The notes under the pieces: model-generated
Told to the model about the DNA's origin: nothing
The model's input: the letters and a program-made list of their open reading frames with translations, nothing else
Databases searched by the model: none
Assembly (NCBI GenBank): GCA_000444245.1
Contig: ATSW01011467.1
Location: 1 to 21,448, forward strand
Origin: Botryllus schlosseri
Lineage: Eukaryota; Chordata; Ascidiacea; Stolidobranchia; Styelidae
Length of the DNA stretch: 21,448 nucleotides
Direction of reading: 5' to 3'
Made by a program: the position numbers and the translations under genes
Shown here: positions 8,820 through 17,400 of the stretch, one piece after another
Numbering within the stretch: position 1 is the first letter of the stretch
Layout of the letters: each line of letters begins with the position of its first letter

Positions 8820-9571
8820 CAGTGGTTCCCAACGTGGGCGATATCGGCCCCCAGGGGGCGATTTGGCGGTCTAGGGGGGCGAAAATAACGAAGGGGGCGA
8901 TAGGGGGTGAAGACTACGAAGGGGGCGATAGGGGAGCGATAGCCCGTTAAAATGGCTACCGCACCCCCAACCCCTCAATTGGAGGTGGGGGCCAGATATC
9001 GAAGGAAGTCCAAAATTATTTATGAATTAACATGAATGATAGACTAATTTTTTAGAAATTCGTGCGACTTTTTCAAAAATTTTTCGCTCTGCGCGCGATT
9101 TAATATCTTCATGTATCTTGATGTTGGGGTCCCCATCACCCAACAAAAATACGCATGATTTATGCAAATGGAAGACTTCGTCGTCGGCCATTACTGCGCC
9201 ACGACGCACCAATACATATGAAGTTGGAGGCCATGTAACATGCGACTCCGAGAAGTGTACCAGAACGATCAGCAGCGAGAAGACCGAGAACTTCGATATA
9301 TATACAAAATACATATATGTTTAATTGTCCACAGGCGCCTCAATGGCTGGCGACGAATGTTTCTGTCCTGGCGACCTTAACCCTAGCCTACATGACAAAT
9401 GCCATCCCGCAAGGAAAAAATTATTTGCGAGTCAAGAAATACCAATATGAAATCATGTGCGTCTTTTAGTGCTGACGAAGTGCTGTTTTTCGGCTCCCAA
9501 TATTTGGGGGGCGATGATCGGTGTGGAGCTTCAAAAGGGGGCGATGAGTCGAAAAAGGTTGGGAACTACTG
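8820..9571. mobile_element. hAT-type non-autonomous transposon (752 bp) inside the LINE
   Basis: The left end CAGTGGTTCCCAAC (8820-8833) and the complement of the right end (9558-9571) differ at a single base. The flanks are a perfect 8-bp duplication, GTATAGAA (8812-8819 and 9572-9579). The subterminal region has repeated AAGGGGGCGATAGGGG units near 8891-8940 and a matching GGGGGCGATGA motif at the right. Without the element and one duplication the LINE reads ..VEQVLLYGIEALTL.. without a break. No transposase is encoded. Its centre is related to 6590-7310. Confidence 0.95.
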
Positions 9572-10475
9572 GTATAGAAGAACCTGCTCGACAGTGGCAC
9601 TGAAAATGCGGGTCTTGAGCTGGGGTGAGGCACTTGAGTGGAAGAGGCAATGTAGCCGCCTTGCCGCGCCCCAGGCCTTTGCTTGCATCGCCTTCAGTGC
9701 TTTTCCGGGGTCCGCGACGTCAATACCAAGGTATATAAAGCTCTTGACATTCTTGGGCCTGACTTCTCCCAGTTGAATTGGTGTCGCGTTCTCCGACAGA
9801 GCTGGTATGGCCAGAACCTCAGTTTCTTGACATTGATAAGGGGGCCAATAAGAGCGGCCGCGGCCTCTAGTTGGTTGATGAGGCGCTGTGCCGATGCGGT
9901 ATTCGGGGCAATCAAGGCGAGGTCGTCTGCGTAGGCAAGAATACCTACGTGGTTAGCCTCGCGAGTCGTACGCATACGCGTTCCTTAATTGCCGTGGCCG
10001 CCATTCAAAGAAGTCCGATTTGTCCGGGAAGGCCGTTCGTAGCACGAAGTCAAGGATTATCACGAACAAGAATGGTGCCAAGGTGTCACCTTGAAGCACG
10101 CCAGCCGAAGTGGTAAAATCTCTGCTTGGGCCGTCATCTGTTCGGACTCGCGCTCGTGTGTCAATGTAGAGTGCCATAATAGCGTACCTTATCACCTCAG
10201 GAATTCCATAGAATCTGAGGATCTTCGCCATGGCTGGACGCGAGACCGAGTCGAAAGCTTTCGTAAAGTCAACAAAGACAGCCACGACATTCTTTTTGTG
10301 TGAGCGGCAGGCGTCAATGATTGTGCGCAGTGCCAGGATATGCTCTGTTGTACCGCGGGATGGTCGAAATCCATTCTGGACATTCAGGAGCTTGCTTGCT
10401 TGCTTGCTCACGTATGCGAAGGAGCAGCACTCGGTCGAACAGCTTGGCCGCGGTCTGCAAGAGGAGCATATGGAA

Positions 10476-10974
10476 ACCGGATGAAATTAGTTGTAAACGA
10501 CATCGAAATTACGTTGTTGATATTTCGAGTCAGAATGATGGTCGCCAAAACCGCAAGATGGCAGCTGAAGTTGGTCTTCGTCGGATGACCAGAAGTGCCA
10601 GGAATACGCGGGAAATGACGAGTGCTGCTTTCTTTCTCCATTTTGTAGCGGATAACCGATGATTTGGCTATAACTGCGAACCGTATCGTGACAAATATAA
10701 TATAACTATTAACGTGTAGTAAAGTAACTGCGCAATAAGTACCGTATATTGACGTTGAAGTACTGGTGGTGCACGGGTTATAGTAACGCGTTGCATTGTG
10801 GGTCACTTCGAGCTGTTGAGCATAGAGTTGTACGTTATTATCATGAGTTGTCAGGTGAAACAGGTCGGGTACGTTTCATATTTTAGCAGACAACAGAATA
10901 TCGATATCTACTTCAACTGTATATTACTTCTAACTTTAGGATATCATGCTGTGAATGAACAGCAATCTAAAACT
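10476..10974 (+). other. Upstream region and probable 5' UTR of the Polycomb-like gene
   Basis: Between the LINE remnant and the first coding ATG there is no recognised domain. A pyrimidine-rich tract ending TTACTTCTAACTTTAG at 10939 is a plausible splice acceptor, so the first coding exon may begin at 10940 with 35 nt of 5' UTR and the transcription start may lie further upstream. The frame stays open back to an ATG at 10798, but that extension is hydrophobic and unlike any Polycomb-like protein. No TATA box or other promoter element could be assigned with confidence. Confidence 0.4.
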
Positions 10975-11493
10975 ATGGTCAGAAATAAAAACACTCCACG
11001 CATGTCAACCTCACATTCGGTAACACTCGCCGCTGCTAATAAGGATGCGAACCAATCCGATAAAACCGAGTCTTCCGGGTTGCTTGATGTGGGAAGGATC
11101 ACTTCTTCAACATTGAAAAATTGGAAAAACAATGTCATATCCTCACCACAAGTAAACATTTGTTATCTTCCGATGGATGGGGACAAGAAAGTACAACTGT
11201 CTGACGATCTTCGTGGCAGACTTAACGGCTCATCTGGTGCATTGGTTTGTCCAGTGGTTGAGAATGGCTGTCCAAAGGGCAACACCCAGAATGACACTAA
11301 TACAAGTCCATTGAAATCTCGGAATACGAGGCCTCATGATGTTGCGAACACACAAGCGGCTGCCATTGCTGGATCGAGGATGCATGCAGCGAGTATCAAC
11401 ATGTACAGGAAAATGTTTGGACGGTACAAAGTCGGGCAAGAATTACTGGCAAGATGGTCTGATGGTCTTTACTATCTTGGCGTTATTTGCGAT
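10975..11493 (+). CDS. Pcl: Pcl exon 1: N-terminal extension and first half of Tudor domain
   Basis: It encodes residues 1-173. The first 145 or so are Ser/Asn/Thr-rich and probably disordered. The Tudor domain starts at about [16 protein letters not shown] and includes cage residues W161 and Y167. The donor GTGAGT at 11494 leaves phase 0. The start ATG follows a likely acceptor by 35 nt; an upstream in-frame ATG at 10798 is less likely. Intron 1 (612 nt) holds nothing recognisable. Confidence 0.85.
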
Positions 11494-14400
11494 GTGAGTC
11501 CAAATTAACTGATTTACGCTGTATAGGTCTGTTGTTGAATGCTGTCCTTTGGATTTGTGAATTCATCGTCTATTGATTTCATTCAAGGGTAGGGACAGAT
11601 TTGTCAAATTGTATTTTTAGGGAGTAGCGTCTCAAAGTTTGAGAGGCTCTGTTATTATTTGCAGTTTTAATAATGACACTAATGGGTCTACCTATTAGTT
11701 TTGCTATTTTTGCAGTACGGACAAAGCCGTTTTGCTGCGTCTCATATTTTATTGGTTGCGGTAGGGCCGAAAACTTGCTGTGCACCTTCCAAAGTTTTTC
11801 CATCGCATTTTCATGATACTTTTGAAATTGAGCGTCATCATCACCTTGGCATTGATCATATAAAAGTTACCATTCATTGCAATATATTACGTTTTGGTAC
11901 AACTATATGTAAGTGGGTTCTAGATGCAGGTTACAAGTGTGTCCCCAAGATTCAAACTTTCAGTTTCCTACCTCATTGAAGTTTTGATAATATTCATGCT
12001 TACGGCAGGCCGAATCAAAAACAAAAATGTCTCCCAGTTTTGAATTGAACACCGAATATCTTTCACATCCAGGAACGATTACATCGTTCAATTTTTCATC
12101 ACCAGGTGTACGATCACAAGCTGCAGTGTCAGATGAAGTTTGAAGACGATTCTCGCTTTTGGGTGCATTTCAAAGATCTCCACCATATCGAAGAGTCCGC
12201 TTCCGATGACGAGAAGCATGTGCCGAAGGGCGAAGAGGTGGAGTCCGATGTAACTTGCGTTCTATGCAGAGGTGGAAAGTCCGAACCACCGAACGAGATT
12301 GTGCTGTGCGACAAATGTGGACAAGGTATTCTAATTCACTGTTAGTGCTGGTTTCAGTATCACTTGAGAAAGGTTAACATAGTAGGTCTAAATGTGTATG
12401 TCTTGTCTGCGAGAGCGATTACATTTCGCGTCAATAATGATAATTAAAGTAATGATGAGTTATTAGTCACAGGAGGATCAACGTATCATTCCAGCACACA
12501 GTGGGGGTTATTGATGTGCTTTTTTTTAGTTTTTCTTTGTTCAATGTATTAATTATATCACTCTCGAGCACATAGTTGCATTCACTAGTGTAGCTAGTGT
12601 GTATTGAAAAGCAGTAAGCACTCTTTTCCGCTTGTAGTGTACTCAACCCCCTTACAATATTTGGACTTGGTCATTGTGAACTCAGTGGTGTTAGGAACCT
12701 TGATGTCATGTCATTGCTGAAATTTGTTCTCTCCTTCCCAAGTTCTAATCCTGGTTGCATCAATGCATGTCTGAATTTGCCTTGCGTCATTTCTGACAGA
12801 CAATCCTGGCATTGTAGCTCATGGAAATCGTTCAGAAACATGAGAGCAGAGCTTTAACGGGTAGAGCAATGTATTGGTGATCATGGATTTATTGCAACCT
12901 TTATAGTCGACAAATCAAACGCACGTGTCAGTAACTTCAAGGTTACACAACATTCCGAATATTATAGAGCAAAACACAGGGTTGTAACCAAGTCACAAGG
13001 CTCCGAGTCTCAAGTCAATCTCACTTTTATAGTTTTGACTCGAGTCAAGTCGAATCATTTTCAATTCATCACCGAGTCAAGTCTGAGTCCAAGTGATCGA
13101 GCAGAGGGTCGAGTCCGAGTCATGGTATTATGACTCGAGTCCGAGTCCAAGTCATTGTGTTGACTGCTCAGTTTCCAGTTAAAGTGTTGTTAAACCCACT
13201 TTTTATAACTGTTTCGTGATATTGAATGGTTCGCATTTATAATATACTAATTTTCCTCACTTTTAGCGGTTTCAGGTCACATTTTCAAGTACCAGTACCA
13301 ATAGACGGAATGCCAATAGGGTGGTTACTTTACTATTCTTCGAAATTACAATGAAATGTCGGACTTGGCAGTCTGAGTCTCGGGTCATATGACTTGGTTC
13401 GAGTCAGGCACAATGACTCGAGTCCAAGTCGAGTCAATACACAGATTGTCTCGAGTCGAGTGATTTCGGTATTTTGAGAAAATGACTCGAGTCATCAGAA
13501 AATCGTCACTCGAATCATTACAACCCTGGCAAAACAACAATTCATGGGCCAGTCCACTGGCGGGAAATGTTGTATTGCGCACCTTTCATGGTTTTACTAT
13601 TTTAGGCTATCACCAGCTCTGTCATCTACCTCATATTGATGATAATGTGCTCAAGGACGAGGAAGTTCCTTGGCAGTGTAGGAACTGTGTATTTTCTGCA
13701 TGCGTTAAACGAGGAGGCGCTGTCAAGCATGGATTGGGAGGTATGTTTTTAATATTGTTTACTATCTTCCAGTGTACCGCCATTTCTCAGACTTCCTCTG
13801 AAAATATGACTCTTACTATAGATCAATCGTCATTGCTACTTGTATAAGGTCTAGGTTTGAGGGATGGAGTGTATATGATGCTGTGGTAGCCTGCCAGTGT
13901 AGGGTGGGTTGTGTTTTGAACTAAAAGTCTTGATTGTTTGGCTATTTTGTCCTATGTCCCTTCACTGAACTAGATGCTTATCTTGAAATGATTAATATTT
14001 TGTGTTGCAGGTAAGGTCTTGCCATAACATCTTTGGTGCAAACATTCGATTCTATTGATTTTGATATGTCATCTATTTATCAAAAGACGAAAATTTGTTG
14101 CTTTGAACTGTGATTAGTTGTGCATTTGTTGCACAATATCTGCTTGTTTGCGTGCTTGTCTTGAAGATGGTTTTAGTCCGCACAGCGGTCAAAACATTAC
14201 TATGTTATTAAGAGTTGGTCATGGTCAGCAATCAAGTAATTCTCTTTAATCAAAACTATGAAATACTTCTCAAGTATATAGTTTATCAATATCAATATAT
14301 TTGCATAATTTTCTTCAAGAGTGAAACTGTCCCAATTTTACTTTATATCAGAACCCAAAATTATATTTTTGTAATAGTCCTGCTTTATATTCGGCATCCA

Positions 14401-17400
14401 GTCGGGGATTTGCATTTTCAATTTGAGATTGGACTCGCTAACAATTTCAGCTCTTATATATTAGTTTCTATTTATACGCGTTAAATCTCGTGGAATGTCT
14501 TCTGCATGTGTAATTTCCGACTGCTTCCGATACTANNACTTATTTTGATGCCCTGAACTTTTTCCCCATTAACTAGCATTGGGCATCCTAGTTATTAAGT
14601 TCTGATGTTGCTGTAGAAATCATGAAGCAAATGAAACGCGTGTTCCCCTACGATCTGCACTCGTTGACGTGGAATAAAGCACACAAGATCAATGATGAAG
14701 AGGTAAATTGGTGCCAATTACCGTACAATGATTTGGATGCCGTTCTCTAATATGCTGTTTTTCTAGAAATATTGCTACTGTGGTGGTCCGGGCGATTGGT
14801 ACTTGAAGATGCTACAATGCGCTCGTTGTACTCAATGGTTCCATGAAGGTAATTCTTTTGTTTGTATTTTGATTCTGTGGATTAGAGTAGATCAATGTTC
14901 CCTACTTATTGATGTGCAGACGTGAAACATGCATATGCTATCTGGTTGATGCTATTGGAATTTTCAAATGTGAGGTTCGAAAGCAAGCAGCTCCCATTGT
15001 TGATTTAGACATTCATGGAGACAGAAAATATCCTTGGCAGAATAGCCATACTGAGATTTCGCGGCTAACTCAAAAGCTCGATTGAAGGATTTTCTATTCT
15101 GTCATTGAGCAGTGAGCACTATGTCTCGAAATGGTTGTTTTTGAGGGCTGTGAATGTCGGATATAGTTTGTGCGCTTGTTGGTATTGTGCCTGTGATCGA
15201 ATAGTCGATAAAATTCTGAAATCTCATTTACCAGCCTAGTCTAACCTTTTACTAATTAAATTATGAGAACATTAATGTGAAGTGCAATAATCAGTGGTAT
15301 TTGTTGCCAAGATGTATCTATAATAAAAAGCGTAGCCATATTGATGTGCTAATTATGTAAGCAAAACAATAATTAGAGTGTTATGACTTGTGCGAGTGTG
15401 AGGCACAGGCAAAACAATTTGGATACTTGAATCCGAGTCAATTATGGATTGTAATTATTCAAGATGAGTACTCTTGCTACTCAGAGTCGAGTTTTTGAGT
15501 ACTGTAACTAAATTTTTAGACCGTCGCAATTCACAATGATGTTACTATGTAGAAATACAGTTTTGACACTTCCATACGACCGTAGGAGCCGTGAAACCTT
15601 GGTTCGTCATAACTGAGCATACAAACATTTGACACGTTGTCACGTATATCCATAGTAACAACAATTCTGTTTAATGTAAATTGAGCCAGAGCAAAGTTCC
15701 ATGAAATAATCGTGATCAAAAATGACCAGATGATTTTTTGTTGATATGTAACTTGGCTTTGTACCCTTTGGTGTTATTTGAATTCTCGACATAACTTCTA
15801 GCTTGATAGTCGGCTCGTAATTAAATTTCCAGCCACTCAATTTTGTCGTGTCCTGGTTATCTTACTGATCTCTCCATCTATTCCTCAATTGTTTTGTGTC
15901 CGCAGCGTGTCTGCAATGCCTGGACTCTCCGATCTTGTACGGAGACCGTTTCTTTTTGTTTGTTTGTTCCGTCTGCAACGAAGGCAATGAATTCATCAAA
16001 AGACTGCNCATGAAATGGTAAGCATATTGTGACCGTTTGAGTGCATTCGAGCAGTTTATGTTTAATGTTTTAGACGTGAGCGATTGATCTGTATTCACTG
16101 CATTATACTCCAAGTCTAATAGCTCTGGTTACGCCCGTCTGAAAACGCAAAATATTGAAAAAACTCAAAACCTCAAAGTAGGTCATAGCTATTCAACAAA
16201 ATGCTACTCGGTGCGGACGAGCCAAAATTTCCAACATTTCCTTGGGCGTTCAATGCTCAATCCTAATTTGAGTTGACTTATGCTGTTGACCATTTTGAGC
16301 TATCAGAGGCCTCCATTTTACAACCTTGTAAACTCAAAATTTCTGTAACTACAAAGAAATTTGATTTTATTGTCCTGAAATGTTGTTACGTGTGCTAATT
16401 ATACTCTTACGTTGACAGGGTTGACGTGGTCCATCTCGTATTGTATAATATCACGATAGCAAAGAAAATTAAGTACTACGACGTCGAGAGTATGATCGTT
16501 TTCTTCAATAAACACGTCGATTCTTTGCGCCTAACAAGCGAGGTAAAGTGGCATTTATTCCTTCCGCTCAGTAATATACTTTTATACTGTCTTGCCAGTC
16601 ATTTATTACTATACATTTCTTCTGTATACTGACTTGTGCGTGTTTTGCAGATGGCGAAAGAGGTGGGAACGCGTGCGAACCTTCGAAAGAAAATTGTAGA
16701 CGTAATGACGCATAATAGAAGTCGGTATGTTCCATTCATGTTTTCGGATTAACACTTGCGTTGTAGCGAGCGCTATGAATTTGAATGTGTGACGCTAAAA
16801 TGTGGTGCCGGGCAGAAGAGATGTTCGAGTAATTTAACTGCGATAGCTTGTGGTGCACTCCAGCAACAAGTCTGTGTGGGATTTTACTCATTAGAATTAA
16901 GACTCGATTCAGATTCGAGTACTTGAATCTACTGTGCTCAAGCTCAGCCCCGCCGACATTAATATTTCCGCATGTCGCTTTGTGTCAGATTTCAGTCCAG
17001 CGGCGAAGGAAAGAAGTCGAAAGTGTCGTGGGGGTTGCGTAACAGGTCGCCGCCCGTTTCAACCACTGTCCCGCTGCCCGCGCACGGCGAGATCACCGAG
17101 GACACGCTGGCGTCGTTGGACTTGAGAAACGGATCGGCCGCCACCGGGTAAGTTTTGAGTTACAGACACATGATTTCTTGCGTTCACCGTTTATGTGTGT
17201 GTTGACAGCGATTCGCCGACACCCCTCAAAAAGCTGGGGCCGTGTCAATTTGACGGNTCTTCACCCAGGTCGTTGGAAAAGGGGGAGGTCAACGGAACAC
17301 CGGTGAGTTGTCTGAGGAAGAACGGTCAAGATATTGTTGGAACCTGCTGTATAAATAAAGATGCTTGATTAATGATTATGGAGGATGAGGAAATTTGGTC

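Larger units (their letters stand above)
6115..10475 (-). mobile_element. RT-bearing LINE, 5' truncated, interrupted by two hAT elements
   Basis: On the minus strand the LINE runs from about 10475 to 6115, with its own sequence in three blocks: 10475-9572, 8811-8625 and 6360-6115. The blocks read in order as one reverse-transcriptase ORF. The fingers/palm carry QNGFRPSRGTTEHILALR, FVDFTKAFDSVSR and AGVLQGDTLAPFLF, then the catalytic AYADDLALIAP. The thumb follows with VEQVLLYGIEALTLTG, then NALRKLTKTVPCRLLAAERI, and the C-terminal tail contains TWRSTIETEL and DRPRWRRL. The endonuclease is absent. Frame changes near 10420 and 9960, around 9790, and a stop near 8784 make it non-functional. The short tail suggests an RTE-like or related clade; that placement is tentative. 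Confidence 0.92.

Noticed and set aside
10798-10974. Upstream ATG extending Pcl exon 1 by 59 residues
   Set aside because: The extension is hydrophobic and unlike any family member, and a good acceptor at 10939 and a later in-frame ATG fit better.
16989-16995. Alternative acceptor TTTCAG for exon 9
   Set aside because: It would shift the frame away from the conserved [11 protein letters not shown] block.
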